DNA from: Cricetomys ansorgei
Lineage: Eukaryota > Chordata > Mammalia > Rodentia > Nesomyidae
Reading direction: 5' to 3'
DNA length: 64,000 nucleotides
NCBI GenBank assembly: GCA_026225945.1
Contig: JAMJFZ010000852.1
Location: 310,001 to 374,000, forward strand
Positions 22,906 through 34,239 of this stretch are shown in pieces; the first letter of the stretch is position 1, and every line of letters begins with the position of its first letter. The position numbers were made by a program, and so were the translations under genes. Below the pieces are notes generated by a model, which did no database searches, was not told where the DNA came from, and saw only the letters and a list, made by a program, of their open reading frames with translations.

Positions 22906-23164
22906 AGTTTTTCTAGATTTAAAGACTACCTTCATACTCAGTAATAAATTAATAGTTACTTATCGCACCTTCATGCATAAGCTGGGCCTCTATAGTCCAG
23001 GATTCTCTCAGCACTACTGTCTTCCAAGCTCCTACTAGGATGGTTCATTAAGCCACACTTACAGTGTTCATCTATTTTCCTAGTCCCAAGGTCTTTCCTA
23101 TTCCTCCAAAAAATAGCATGGCCAGGCCTGTTACAGCAATAGCCCACTTCCTTGTACCAACATC

Positions 23165-23513
23165 TGTCTTCATTATTTTTCTATTTCTGTAAAGAAATAC
23201 CATGACTAAAGCAACTTGTAGAAGAAAGGGTTCACTGGGGACTCAGAGCTTTAGAGGTGAGTCCATGACATCATAGCAGTGAGCACGGCAGCAGGTAAGC
23301 AGAGTTCACAACTTGATTTGTAAGTAGGAGGCAGACAGATTACTGGAAATGGCTTAGGCTTTTGAAACCTCAAAGCCCACACTAAGCAACACATCTCCTC
23401 AAATAAGGCCATAGCTCCTAATCCTTTCTGAAGAGTTACACCAACTGGGGACCAAGTATTCAAATATGTGAGCCTGTGGAGACATTCTCATTCAAACCAC
23501 CACAAGTATCCTC
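23165..23513 (-). mobile_element. MaLR-like solo LTR (antisense)
   Basis: The plus strand carries the inverse of the 17200/55728 family: TCTATTTCTGTAAAGAAATA, CCATGACTAAAGCAACTTG, then CCTCAAAGCCCACACTAAGC, CAACTGGGGACCAAGTATTC and CTCATTCAAACCACCACA. It abuts the antisense L1 that follows. Confidence 0.65.
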
Positions 23514-24340
23514 TGCAAAGATGGCATAGTGATCATAAAGTTCTTTAATCTGGTTGTTTTGTTCTGTTTTTATCATGGAAAGCCTTTCTTTCTCCTTCAA
23601 ATTTAGTAGATAGTTAGTTATACTGGGTATAAGACTCTGGGTTGACAGTTGTGCTCTTTCAAAACTTGAAATGCATATTTCCAGGCCCTTCTGGCTTTAA
23701 GTGTCTGCCAAATATTCAGATGTTATTCTGACAGATGCTTCGTTATAATGAGGTGACATTTCTCTCCTTTCTTTAACTCCCTTTCTTTATATTGTATGTT
23801 AATGTTTTAACTATAATATATGATTAAAAGATTCTTCTCTGGTCCTAAATATTTGGGTGGGTTCTGTGGGCCTCTTGTAACTCTCTCTAGGTTTGGGTAA
23901 TTGTCTTCTATTGACAATAGTCATGAATTCACTATGGTATTCATCGCCTTCTTCTATGCCCATAATTGAAAGGTTAGGTCTTTTCTTGGTTTCCAAAGAT
24001 CTCTCATATTCATTTTAGTTTTAAAAATTACCCATTGACCTTTTACTGAATGATCCAATTCCTACATTTTGTCTTCTAGCCCTGAGACACTGTTTTCCAC
24101 ATAATCCATTTGGTTGGTAAGGCTTTGCACTGAGGTTTTAATTTGGCTTATTTTTTTTTTCATTCCCAGCATCATTTTACTTTGGCTTTTCTTCAGAAAT
24201 TCTATTTCTTCAATGAATTCTATTTTTGTATCTTGGATTGGCTTTGTTGTTTCATTCAGCTCTTCATTTTTGTCTTCTTTGAACATAGTTATAATAATTC
24301 TTTCTGGATTCTTTGTTCTGGCAGATTTTCCAGGTCATTC
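23514..24340 (-). pseudogene. Decayed LINE-1 ORF1 region (antisense)
   Basis: On the minus strand two ORF1p-derived frames remain. 24062-24286 encodes the coiled-coil part, with the landmark SLTNQMDYVENSVSGLEDKM. 23811-23996 encodes the start of the RNA-binding part, with KKRPNLSIMGIEEGDE. ORF1p is the L1 RNA-binding chaperone. The frames are separated by stops and no full ORF1 survives. From 23514 to 23810 the ORF1 C-terminus and inter-ORF sequence is recognisable on the antisense only. It is a dead copy. Confidence 0.85.
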
Positions 24341-25475
24341 TCATTTAGGTCCATGACTTGTGGGAGTATTCATTGCAATGGAAAGCATGCTGTCTTGGTG
24401 TTTCATGTGACTTTTGTTTCTCTGCTTAGAGTTGTGAATCTGAAGTAGTTTCTTAGCTACATCTTTCCTTTTGCTCAAATCATCTTACTTATTGCAGTAT
24501 AATCATGTATATTTTTCAGAAGAGGAGTCACTTAGAGGATTGAGACATTGTTCTTTGAGAGAACTAGTTTTGAGGGATAGAGTAACTATCCCTGTCTTCT
24601 GTAGTAGTACACCACTGTGGCGACTCACCAAAGACAAGGAAGCATTCTCATACATGCAAACTGCCAGACCTCAGCAAAGGGAACCACTATCCTAGCCAGT
24701 GCCATACTTGATCAACAGTGGAACCAAGAGCTCTGAGCTCAGGAGTGTTTATTCTTTCAGAACTCCTGAGGTATTCTACTACTTGCACATGCAGATCATA
24801 AGGAATCAAACAACACCCCCACAGAAATCTAACACCTGCAAACAATACAAAACACCCTAGACAGCCCCTCACCCAACAATGCACAAAACAATTTCAAACA
24901 TAACTAAAAATAAACTTCCCCAACAGTCTTCCTTTGAAACTCCACTACTATCTGAAAAAACAGACACTTTCCAAGAGCCAGCACACCCTTGCTTTTCCTC
25001 TCCTCAGACAACTTCCGATATTCAAGTCTTGTTGCAGATTAAGCTCTGGTCAACTGGCAGTGAGAGATAGAAGATATTAATAAAATGGGTGTGTAGTCAG
25101 GAGGCCTGTGGGGTCAGGAGGGGCTGAACCTACCTATAAGTACTAGGAAGAAAGATCCCAGAGAAACAGGTTGCTTATAGTGTGGGGAGGGGTGAATATG
25201 ATCTGCAGTCTGTAGGTAGGAGAGTCAAGAAAATCTTCGTAGTTTGATAGCACTTGGAGGTGAGATGTTGGAATTTGTGGCTGATAGGGTTATACATAGA
25301 GATCCCTACCCAGCAGCTCAGGGAAGCCAGATCACACAGGAAGTAGACGCCCTTCATTGTGGGGAGGATTTGAGCTTACCTGGTTAGTGGGAAAGAGAGG
25401 TCCTAGTGGTTCTGATCAAAAGAAACAGACTTAGCTGGTGGCAGGAAGAAACAAGTCTCAGTAGAACTGAGTGCA
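24341..25475 (-). mobile_element. LINE-1 5' UTR region (antisense), with an embedded shared module
   Basis: Upstream (minus strand) of the ORF1 remnant. 25080-25470 is G-rich with the repetitive texture of a rodent L1 5' UTR. In between, 24640-24935 is a module also present at 39380-39650 in another retroelement context, so it is either an insertion in the 5' UTR or a sequence shared by the two element types. Boundaries are approximate. Confidence 0.5.
24640..24935 (-). repeat. Module shared with 39380-39650 (copy 1)
   Basis: Plus-strand landmarks shared by both copies: AGGGAACCACTAT/AGGGAACCACATTAT, CCAGTGCCATACT, CAGTGGAACC, GCAGATCATAAGGAATCAAA, ACAATACAAAA, and a near-identical end ATAACTAAAAATAAACTTC. 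On the minus strand a AATAAACACTCCTGAG segment resembles a polyadenylation signal. By eye the copies are about 70-75% alike; this is an estimate. Confidence 0.75.
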
Positions 25476-26130
25476 GGCCTTTCTAGTGGGAAGGAGCACA
25501 CCTAATTTTGAATTTAAAATTTTATATGTCTTTTCTAAAAGTATCACATAGATTTAGTAAGTTTAAGGTCCTATAAGATTAAATGTTGTGTTACAAGATG
25601 AAAGATTATGAAAATGTGCAGATATATTCATAATTTTAAGCACTTTAAAATAATTTATAATAAAAATGAATTATACACTAACCTACCTTGTCATAGTGGC
25701 CAAAATCTGGAAAAGGTCTGACTGATGAGGTGACCATGTTAAGTCAACAGACCTGGAGATCAAGAGCCAAGAAAGAAAAACTCCTCTACTGGGAAGCAGA
25801 AAGTGTCCTGGAACTCAGACCATTGCTTTTCCGTTTAAACAAAGAAAATGTCAACCACCTACTCATTTTTGTTTCTGCATCCAAACAAAGCCAGGTAGGA
25901 GAGTGCAAGAAAGAGTTTAGGGGACATGCAGGAATCAGGGACAGGGAGCAGGTGAGGCCAGAAATAATTGTGTGGTGTCAAAGCAAAACATTGGAAGGTA
26001 ATTGTAATCTGGACTATGCCTGATTACTTCTCCAGCTCATCAAACACCAGCTCTAGAGAGAATGTCTACACTGGAACCATCCCTGCTGATAGCAAAGCCT
26101 TCAGGGACAGATAGTCCTGAGTTCCAAAAC
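25476..26130. other. No feature recognised
   Basis: An AT-rich stretch (25505-25680) and then unique-looking sequence. The 97-codon frame at 25730-26023 shows no domain. Confidence 0.55.
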
Positions 26131-26134
26131 TATC

Positions 26135-26285
26135 CTTCTGGCTACATAATCTAGGAAAATTATTTAATCTCTCTGAATCCATTTTCTTATCTATTTTCTG
26201 TTGCACTATAACATTCACTTCACAGAGTTCTGACAGTAATGCATTAAAATAATACTAGCTATGACTAATATTTAATCAGTGTATT
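26135..26285 (+). repeat. MIR SINE fragment
   Basis: TCTGGCTACATAATCTAGGAAAA, ATTATTTAATCTCTCTGAATCC and ATTTTCTTATCTATTTTCTG follow the MIR core order (ancestral GGCAAGTTACTTAACCTCTC-type centre). The 3' part degrades before the CA repeat. Confidence 0.65.
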
Positions 26286-26298
26286 CTATGTTCTAGGC

Positions 26299-26299
<1 letters not shown>

Positions 26300-26338
<39 letters not shown>
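26300..26338 (+). repeat. (CA)n microsatellite
   Basis: About 19 pure CA units; 26340-26400 after it has a MIR/L2-like look (TTATTTAATCCTCAGAACAG). Confidence 0.97.
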
Positions 26339-26339
<1 letters not shown>

Positions 26340-26459
26340 CTTGTTATTTTATCTTATTTAATCCTCAGAACAGGTGCACTGGTTATTTTAGTAACAGCCC
26401 CTTCTTTATAGGCTCACTCTACCTCTAATCATCAATACTTCCTAGCACAGAAAGCCATA

Positions 26460-26640
26460 AGGAAAAATGGAAATGTTATTAACTCTCCTGTGGGAATACA
26501 AAATACAGCTCTTCTAATGGAAATTTGACAATATGAACAAAAAAACGTGTCTTTACTTTTTGCCCTGACACTGTCAACTCTAAGAAGCTATCACATGGAT
26601 ACAAATGACAAAAATATAGAAATGTATCCATACATCCATA
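26460..26640 (+). mobile_element. Ancient L1M fragment, left part
   Basis: CCTGTGGGAATACAAAATAC, GGAAATTTGACAATATGAAC, then a degraded 'CTTTGACCCAGCAA'-type stretch and AAAATATAGAAATGTATCC match the distal ORF2 of old mammalian L1. The continuation of the same element appears after the younger L1 insertion, at 27355-27600. Confidence 0.55.
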
Positions 26641-26648
26641 TGTGTGTG

Positions 26649-26682
<34 letters not shown>
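26639..26682 (+). repeat. Palindromic (TG)n-TA-(CA)n tract
   Basis: A short (TG)n arm followed at once by (CA)n, so that the junction TGTGTGTGTATACACACACA is self-complementary. It could extrude a hairpin. Confidence 0.95.
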
Positions 26683-26684
<2 letters not shown>

Positions 26685-26779
26685 TATACCATTCTTGATT
26701 ATGTAGATCAAGAAATCTAAATCAACATCTGCAAATATATTCATAATTTTGTAGAGAATTCATAATATATAGAAATACT

Positions 26780-27330
26780 TGTGTATCTCTGTTTAATATC
26801 ATCCCATTCACAATATTCAGGAAATAGAATCAATCTAGATGTTCCTCAAAAGATGATATAAACAAAATTGAGTTTTATTCATCCATTAAAATTAAAATAT
26901 ATCATTTTCAGGAAATTTAATAGAACTGTAGATTAACATGATAATGGAAATAATATAGACTCAGATAACAAAAATTCCATAATTTTCCTCATACAGAGAA
27001 TATTGGTATTTATATATGACAAGAAAATAGAAAGGGAATTATTTGAAGAGAACAAAGTACAGAAAGGCAGGACAATTTGAGAATAAGAATTAATAATGGA
27101 AGGAAAGAAGTTATAACATAGTATCTCTCTGACATAGAATCTAGATTAATATACGTACATAAACACTGGGGAGATATTTGGAGTGAGGAATAGTATAACC
27201 AGTGGAGGAAGGAGAAGGAAAAGTTAGGGTGATGGAGCAAATATAATCAAATCAAAATCATGTATGTTCCCTAAAATGTCATATACCCATTATTTTGTTT
27301 GCTTAGTAAAACACTTAAAAATAAATGAAA
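26780..27330 (+). mobile_element. LINE-1 3' end (Lx-type), inserted in the L1M
   Basis: Ends with the L1 3' UTR order: AGTATAACCAGTGGAGGAAGG, GGGTGATGGAGCAAATATAA, CTAAAATGTCATATACCC, ATTATTTTGTTTGCTTAG and an A-rich terminus. Its upstream half is a decayed ORF2 C-terminal region (ATAGAATCAATCTAGATGTT, CATTAAAATTAAAATATATC). It is 5'-truncated. Confidence 0.75.
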
Positions 27331-27354
27331 GAAAAAATACAGTTATATAACGTT

Positions 27355-27600
27355 ACTTATCAAAGATTAATTTATAAAAGAAAACATCTTGAAATGGTCC
27401 AAATGTTCATTAATAGGAGACTAAAAAAACTATAGTCAATCCACACAGCAGAGCATGATGCAGCTATTAAACAAATAAAGAGTATCTGTATAAATAAATA
27501 CAGGAGGCAGAGGGAAACTTGGAAATAATGGATAAGATTATGGTTTTGATTGTAGTTAATGTATATACTTATCCCCAAATTCTGAATTCATATATATTAA
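27355..27600 (+). mobile_element. Ancient L1M fragment, right part
   Basis: GGTCCAAATGTTCATTAATAG, GAGACTAAAAAAACTATAG, CAATCCACACAGCAGAGCAT and GATGCAGCTATTAAACAAAT follow the old L1 ORF2 end. This continues the element seen at 26460-26640. Confidence 0.7.
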
Positions 27601-27642
27601 ATAAATATAGTCTTTTAAAATATAGATTCAATTACCATAGAA

Positions 27643-27866
27643 CAGCAGTTATCAACCTTTGAGTCACGACCCCTTTGGAGATCAAATGACCCTTTCACAG
27701 GAGTTGCCTAAAGACCATCCACATAGCAAATATTTAATTACGACTCATAACAGTAGCAAAACTACAGTTATGAAGTGGCAGCAATAATTATTTTATGAAT
27801 CAGGGTCATCACAACATGAGGAACTCTGTTCAAGGGTGACAGCATTTAGAAGGTTGAGAACCATTG
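27643..27866. mobile_element. Non-autonomous hAT-type DNA transposon
   Basis: A 224-bp element with terminal inverted repeats: CAGCAGTTATCAACCTT at the left and, on the other strand, CAATGGTTCTCAACCTT at the right. It is flanked by 8-bp target duplications CCATAGAA (27635-27642) and CCATAGAG (27867-27874), 7 of 8 identical, the length expected of hAT transposons. The internal sequence (CACGACCCCTTTGG...CATAACAGTAGCAAAACTAC...CATCACAACATGAGG) is that of the common rodent hAT-Charlie MITE (URR1/RCHARR1 group; name from memory). No transposase is encoded. Confidence 0.9.
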
Positions 27867-27874
27867 CCATAGAG

Positions 27875-29465
27875 TGATTGCCAGGATAAACTGCTACATG
27901 AAAAATCTTCAAGTTGCAGGGGAAATGCTTGTTTCATGATGTCATTATTCAAGAAAGGACAGACATAAAGATATATGAATATTCTCATACTTAAAAAATA
28001 ATAAACAGAATGGACCTTAATTTTTTCTGACATAGTTGCATAGATGGTGACTTAGAAACAGGATAGAAGGGACAAATACAGAAGCTACACTTATTTGAAA
28101 GCTTCTTGGTTTGTAAATTTGACTTTGGAAATATACTATATAATTATAAAATTGTAATTCCTAAAAAATGAAAGCAAAACAAAATAAATTAACGTAACTG
28201 GATTAGTAGTTAGTAGCAGGGGAGAGAAACTTTTCTGTGACTTCTAAGCACTTTTAAGCACATGTGACTTCTAATTTTGACAACACATCTCTGGAGAGAA
28301 TTACTTCAAGAATAAAAAGCGCTATCCAAATTATAAATTGTTAGCAGACTCATTGGTGGTAGTAGCATTTGTATTCTTATTCTGAAATGGTTGTTATGAG
28401 ACTAGATAAGTTGAATAGGAAATTGTGTTATTTCTTTATTCTACCATCCCCTGTGGCTTTGAAACTGTGATTCATAGTGTGGGAGTAAGCAGATATGGAT
28501 GCAAGACAAATTACATAAGCACCCTGCATCCCTGAATTTGAATTGGTACAAAAATATATTTCCTAGCTCTTCTACTAAAAATTTCCAGAAATAATGACTA
28601 TTCCAGTAAAAAACACATCTTTAAAATGCAGATGGTGGTTGTGAAATACCATTTCTCATTAAGAAACAAGGGCTTCCTAAAGAAATGGCTGATTCCTGGT
28701 CTGGGGAAGATAATGCACAAGATGCTGTCCAACCACATAGGAAGGGCACTCATTATCAAAGATATTTGAACATAACAGAATGACTCAGTGGCCAACATAC
28801 TGGCCATACATGAAACCAGAAATGCAATGACTATAATAGATGATACAAATCACATGTTAAATACAAATAGACGCTAAGTCTATCTTTTCATTGTTTTAAA
28901 AACCATTCATTTTTCATGGTAATAGAAAGCTAATTTATTATTAATTTTTAAAATTTGTAATTAAAGTGAGTCAGGCATTATTCTGTATTTATATATGGAT
29001 TGTGAATCAGAGCAACAGAGTATTAGAAAGTAAGTACTCTTTATTGAGAATGTAATTAGAATTTGAGTATTTCCATATTGTAGTCACTAATCAAGTGATA
29101 GATTTACGTTTTGAGAAATTACTGCTACTGTAAGAAAATCCAAATATGAGGTGACTTAAAGAGTTAATCACATCATCTGCCCATATTGTTCTGTCACCAA
29201 CCAAATCTAATTTGAACCAGATCCAGGCAATAGATATGATCATCAATGCAAAAATACAAAGGGAAAGTCTACAGCTTAGCCTATACAATAAGGATTTAAA
29301 CACAAAAGTCTACATTTTGAGAATTTCTTGAGGAAACACATTTGGTTTCTCCAGCAAATAATTTATGAAGGTGAAAAGGTGGACAGAGTTCTTACAGTTT
29401 TAAAAAACTCTGAAAGAAAAATAATGCATTTAACTCAATTAGAGCAAACTGCAGTGTATACTGTG
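27875..29465. other. No feature recognised
   Basis: Unique-looking AT-rich sequence; short minus-strand frames have no domain. Confidence 0.5.
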
Positions 29466-29470
29466 TGGAG

Positions 29471-29474
29471 TGTG

Positions 29475-29508
<34 letters not shown>
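29471..29508 (+). repeat. (TG)n microsatellite
   Basis: (TG)n with one CG step, running into CACGCATGCACACATTTGCA alternating purine-pyrimidine sequence to about 29543. Confidence 0.95.
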
Positions 29509-29929
29509 CACGCATGCACACATTTGCATGTGTATATGTGTACAACTGAAAAATTTGGACATTAGCCATATATTTTATAATAGTGTATTCAGAAATTATT
29601 GGTATATTTACATTTAATAATGGCATTATGGTTATGCTATGAAATATGGTATGATACTTGGCAATATATATCAAATATTTATGTAGCACATGATACAAAA
29701 GTTCTAAGATTTGTTTAGAAATAATACAGGAGAAAGGTAGATGCAGGCAAAGATTCAACAAAGCAGATAAGATATGTTAATTTATCATACTGTTCTCTTC
29801 AGATTTGTGCATCATAAATTCCCAATATTTTTTAAAATAGAGGTCTATCCAGCAGAATGGTAGAAAGGTTAGAGGAAAGTATAAGGAAAAGGAAAGGACT
29901 CTACATTATTCTCATCCTTTACAATGGAA
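29509..29929. other. No feature recognised
   Basis: AT-rich sequence before the L1 3' UTR; its left limit is uncertain and the L1 may begin slightly earlier. Confidence 0.45.
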
Positions 29930-31128
29930 AGTAAAATTCTTTAAAAACTGAAAACCCAGAACCTCTCTGTAAGGTATTGGTCTTGGAGGTCTTAGATACC
30001 CCCCAAAAATAGTGTATTATCATCATTCTTAATATTCCATGGAAACTGGAAGGTAAGACTTTACTACCAAAGACACCACACACTGGTCATGAAACATGGA
30101 AAAATTACCCTGGTACTAACCTGGAACATTCCTCCCTTCTTGTTGCCCATAGTGCCAGATGGTGCTATGCAGGCTGCCGGGGGAAGAAAAGCCATCAATA
30201 ATCTTATCCAGCTGTGGAATAAGAGTTATAATAATGACTGGTCTGGCAAGATATGCCCATGGGTGCAATAGTGTCGTGAATGTTATGAAGCTAATCAACA
30301 GATTTCTGATTGGATTTAAGGTCTTCTTCAAGGAATAAATTCATTCCTAAAATGAATTCCTCAGTCACAAACCTGTGGCTGAGGAGGTTAAATGCCATAG
30401 GGGAGAACACTTACTACTTTTATTTTGATAAATGGGCATAGCATCAAACTTCCTTCTACATACTTATTCTTAGATCTACAGATTAGTATAGTTTTCAGCC
30501 CTCATCAGAAAAATGTCTTATAAGTGGATGGTGGTTAGCCTAGAGACTCATAACTAGTCAAAGTGCAGAGAATGATTGACTGTGGAGTGTACAGTCCCAA
30601 ATGGGACGTCCATATCACTCTCTCAATCCAAAGCTCAGGAAACATCTTGGAAAAGGAAGCAGATTATAAGAACCAGGTCAGGAAAGGCTGCTGTGATATA
30701 AGCCTCAGGACATCACAGGGCTGGCACACTCATGAACTCCCAGTACCTATGGTTGCCTTTACAAGATCAAGCCAGTCAATATTCCAGGAGGGTGGGGGAA
30801 GACCTTGTAAAGCTCCACTCCCAGCTGAGAGCTATTGACAGCTGATAGCTGCTAAGGAAAGAAGACTCAGTTTTATTCAGGAACTGGCATATCATAGATT
30901 GTCCATATTTTACTGCACAGTCCTACATTCATGTGCATTTTGGCAGCACTAATTGGACTTGATGGGTGGTAAATGGATAAACCAGAAGATATAAATTTGG
31001 GAAGAGTACATGGAGATGTGTCTAAGAGAATTCAAGGAATCAGGAGGTGGATATGATCAAAATATATTGCATACGTGTACGAAATTCTCAATGAATGGAT
31101 CAATAAAATAAAATTTAAAAAAAATGAA
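29930..31128 (+). mobile_element. LINE-1 3' UTR (Lx-type), near complete
   Basis: In order: GATACCCCCCAAAAATAGTG, CATGAAACATGGAAAAATTA, CCTGGTACTAACCTGGAACA, GTGGCACAAAC-type remnant GGTGCAATAGTG, CTGATTGGATTTAAGGTC, ACAAGATCAAGCCAGTCAAT, GCAGCACTAATTGGACTTGA, GGTGGATATGATCAAAATA, and the end TGAATGGATCAATAAAATAAA. This is the long, spacer-like 3' UTR of old rodent L1. No ORF2 is attached. Related copies sit at 34240-35340, 40396-40610 and 61500-62165. Confidence 0.8.
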
Positions 31129-31254
31129 AAACCAAGAAAGCAAAGGTTACAATGTAACTAATAGGAGGAGCACACAATATTAGACGCAGTTGTTACTACA
31201 TAATACACTACCAAAAACCTTGCTTGAAAAACCATCATTTATTTTGGTCATCAA

Positions 31255-31465
31255 TCTGGAAGCAGTTCAGGTAGGTAGTTCCACTTCAGGGTCTCTTGTG
31301 AGGTTAATGGTAATTTGTTGGTCAGGGCCACATTCGCCTGAAGGCATGACTGGTACTTAGGGATTCACTTGTATAACAGTAGTTTTTTCACATGTTTGTC
31401 CCTTGCAGACTGTTGTTTATAATCTTAGTTTCTTCTACTATACTAGCCTCTCCACAGGATTGATG
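31255..31465 (-). repeat. Ancient mammalian interspersed repeat
   Basis: TCAGGGTCTCTTGTGAGGTT, TCAGGGCCACATTCGCCTGA, AGGCATGACTGGTACTTAGG and, later, CTAGCCTCTCCACAGGAT follow a widespread old mammalian repeat. Strand is a guess and the family is not named here. Confidence 0.45.
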
Positions 31466-32079
31466 TGAAGTCAAGGCCTGACAGCTGATCTCCCACAGAG
31501 GTTAGAATGAGATACCACAATAGAATCTAACATATCTTTAATAAATTATCTTGAAAAGTAACATAGTATCACGTCAACCATATGCTCTAGTTACATGGTC
31601 CAACCTTGGCATTCTGGTACAATGTAGAAGATAGTTACACAAAAATATGAATCTCAGAAAGCAGAGATCATTAGGGGTCACCCGTGAAGCTAACTACCCT
31701 ATGACATAAGAGGTAATATGCATAATCGTCTTCCTCTTCCATTGCACTTAATCAACAGACAATTATTATAGTCATTAAAAATACACCAAATCATGCATAC
31801 AGTAATTATTGATGTCTACTTCTAGGTAATCAGGGTAGTACTTGGAAAGGATATGACATAGAAATACTGTATTTTAAGACCCTCTACATTACCTGATTTT
31901 TTATTATATTTATTACTAAAATGCAGTGATAAAGTTAGAGTAATTTGAAAAGTTCTGTCTTACAAACATGGCACCTAGAGAAGAAAATATGTGTACCTCC
32001 TTGAGCTAAATGAAGAAATCAGAGAGGAACAGATGAAAGAGTCTGAACACATACATTAGTACCATTCAACTTTTCATAA
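31466..32079. other. No feature recognised
   Basis: Unique-looking sequence, possibly including decayed continuation of the preceding repeat. Confidence 0.45.
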
Positions 32080-32440
32080 TTGTAGGAATATCTGAACTAA
32101 ATCATTTAAAGAAAGGTATTTATTTCACCTCATGGTTTTAGGGTTGTCATTCCACAACCCCATGGTTCCATTACTTTGAGAATAAACTGAGGAATTACTT
32201 CATAGTAGAAGGAATATGTGTTTAAAAAAAGAGAACATTTGCCTTATGGTAGCTAGGCAGTTTAAAAAAAACACTAGGGCCTACTTTCCATAGTTATATC
32301 CCATTAGGCTATTCATATTTTGAATTCATAAATGAGTTGCTCCATTGAGGAAAACAGAACTCTAACTATAAAAAACATATCCTCAAAGTCCCACTCTTGA
32401 GTACTATTTGTATCAGGGATCAAACCTTCAATAAACAACC
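32080..32440 (-). mobile_element. Degraded MaLR-like LTR (antisense)
   Basis: AGGTATTTATTTCACCTCATG, GGTTTTAGGGTTGTCATTCC, CACTAGGGCCTACTTTCCAT and ATCAGGGATCAAACCTTCAA recall the antisense layout of the 23165-23513 type, but highly diverged. Confidence 0.35.
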
Positions 32441-32985
32441 CTTTTTAGAGAATACTTCATGTCCAAATAATAACTAGGTGATACTAAAAACTAGATACAA
32501 AAGAATCAGGAGTAGGGCTCAACACAAGGTCATAGCTTTATGAGTCAACCTCTTCTAACCATTAAGCACCCTCAATTGCAAGTGCCAAAAGAATTTCTCA
32601 GAGGCCAATGTAACCTGTCAACTCTCAAGGCCTTGAGTTCCATATCTATCTCTTAGTCTCTCTAGGATAGAATGGCATTCTCTTGAGAACCAGTACGGGA
32701 AAAACTGTGACACAGCCAGTGAAGACACATCTGAAAGCATCCTCCAATCTTTTGGTACCTGCATTGGAGCCCTTTAACATCTCAAGATCAAAAACATTAC
32801 TACAAGTGCAGAAATAGTCATCATTACAAAGATTTGTCTCCTCCCAGGACATCCTATTCCTTGGCGCTCAGGGGACTGAGAATCCTGCCCTTCAATATCT
32901 ACACACTGCTTTGCCTCCTGTCCTCAATGACCTACAGCTGTTCAGCAGAAGCTCTTCTTCTAAAAGAACGAATGAAAACCCTTTC
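32441..32985. other. No feature recognised
   Basis: Unique-looking sequence. Frames at 32646-32852 (minus) and 32834-33016 (plus) show no domain. Confidence 0.5.
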
Positions 32986-32989
32986 TAAT

Positions 32990-33240
32990 AGAACCTCGAC
33001 ACTCACAGTCATATAAAATGCAGCTTAATGCTGTTACAGGTGTTTAATTATTGCTACTGTCAGTCGATCTAAATATTGTAATGAATGGTTTTATTATTCT
33101 TCTGTCCTAAGGGCGTAAGTGTGAGCACAATTGTGAAAACCCAATGTTCTTGCAGCGTTTTAAAGGTCCATAGACAACACCCCAAAATGGCTATTTGTTA
33201 TGACTCACAAAGAGAGAAGACAGCTGTGGTGATTTCACAG
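32990..33240. promoter_or_regulatory. Candidate conserved non-coding element
   Basis: Repeat-free block with an E-box CAGGTG directly followed by TTTAATTATTG (33038-33055), a retained CpG in CAGTCGATC, and several TAAT cores. It reads like a developmental enhancer core; inference only. Confidence 0.35.
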
Positions 33241-34238
33241 AAAGAATCTTGAACTAAACATCATAGGGTCTAGGTTTAAATGATAAAATGAAATATTGCA
33301 GTGTGCAGCCTCAGTATATATGTGTTTTATTTGTCAATTATATATCAGGAATGCTGTGGAAATAAGTAAGTAAGTGATTCAAAAGAAAACTAATCAATAG
33401 AAGAAAAATTATGTTAGTAACTAAAATAATGGATAAAAGTAAAGATTGCAGCTGTGCCACTTCAGTCTACATTCCCACAGACAAACATGTTAAGCATATA
33501 TAATGAAGAGCATGAGCCTGGGCAAAGCAGCAGTGTTGACAACCCAAGTGAATGAAATGTGAATACACGTCGTATACTGTGAAGTACATGGCACACAGAA
33601 AAACTTCGGCAGCATGTGAAAAGCTTAACTGCTATGCATCAAATTACAGACATGAAGAAATCCCGAGCTTTCACCATCTAACCAGGAAGAATATTCCTCC
33701 CCTCTCTTTTTACAAGCTGTTTGTGTCAACTACGTTTATAAGCAATTTATGTGAAGGGCCACATGCCTGCAATGCCTCACAGAGAAAGCACAGAGAGGTA
33801 CATATGCCATTACACCAGAGTGAACTGGAATGTCCTCCATAGCCCTTTCTCCAATCCAAGTTGTGTTAAGCTTCCGGTTACAGGGCTCCAAGAGTACTGC
33901 TGCATCCCATAGTGTGAACAGCTCACGTAACTTAGGGCATAGTCTCTTGCAGCTAGCCTCTTCCTGGAGTCTATGGGCATTGACAATGTCTTCTGAAAGC
34001 AAGGCCTCACCTTGGATGGTGGTGAGATTACTCACATTTCAGACCCACGTGATCTTATAGACTTGAAATTTCTCTTCTTTAATTGGAACTCAATCTTCGC
34101 TTACATCATAGTCAGCTTTTCCTTTTTCTTTTTTTATAAAGAAGAGTTATTATAGTAGAAATTCTGGATATTTCTATGGCCCTTACCTGTTAGTTTTATC
34201 CAGAACAGCCAGAGTTGCTGGTATATGGAAATCTAGGT
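33241..34238. other. No feature recognised
   Basis: Unique-looking. Overlapping frames on both strands at 33552-34060 (60-99 codons) lack any recognisable domain. Confidence 0.5.
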
Positions 34239-34239
34239 A

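Noticed and set aside
24114..24448. Hydrophobic plus-strand frames resembling membrane proteins
   Set aside because: They are the antisense of the L1 ORF1 coiled coil; A-rich coiled-coil coding DNA reads as Phe/Leu/Ile-rich on the other strand.
33552..34060. Cluster of overlapping frames of 60-99 codons
   Set aside because: Four frames overlap on both strands with no domain, which is expected by chance in a locally GC-richer stretch.
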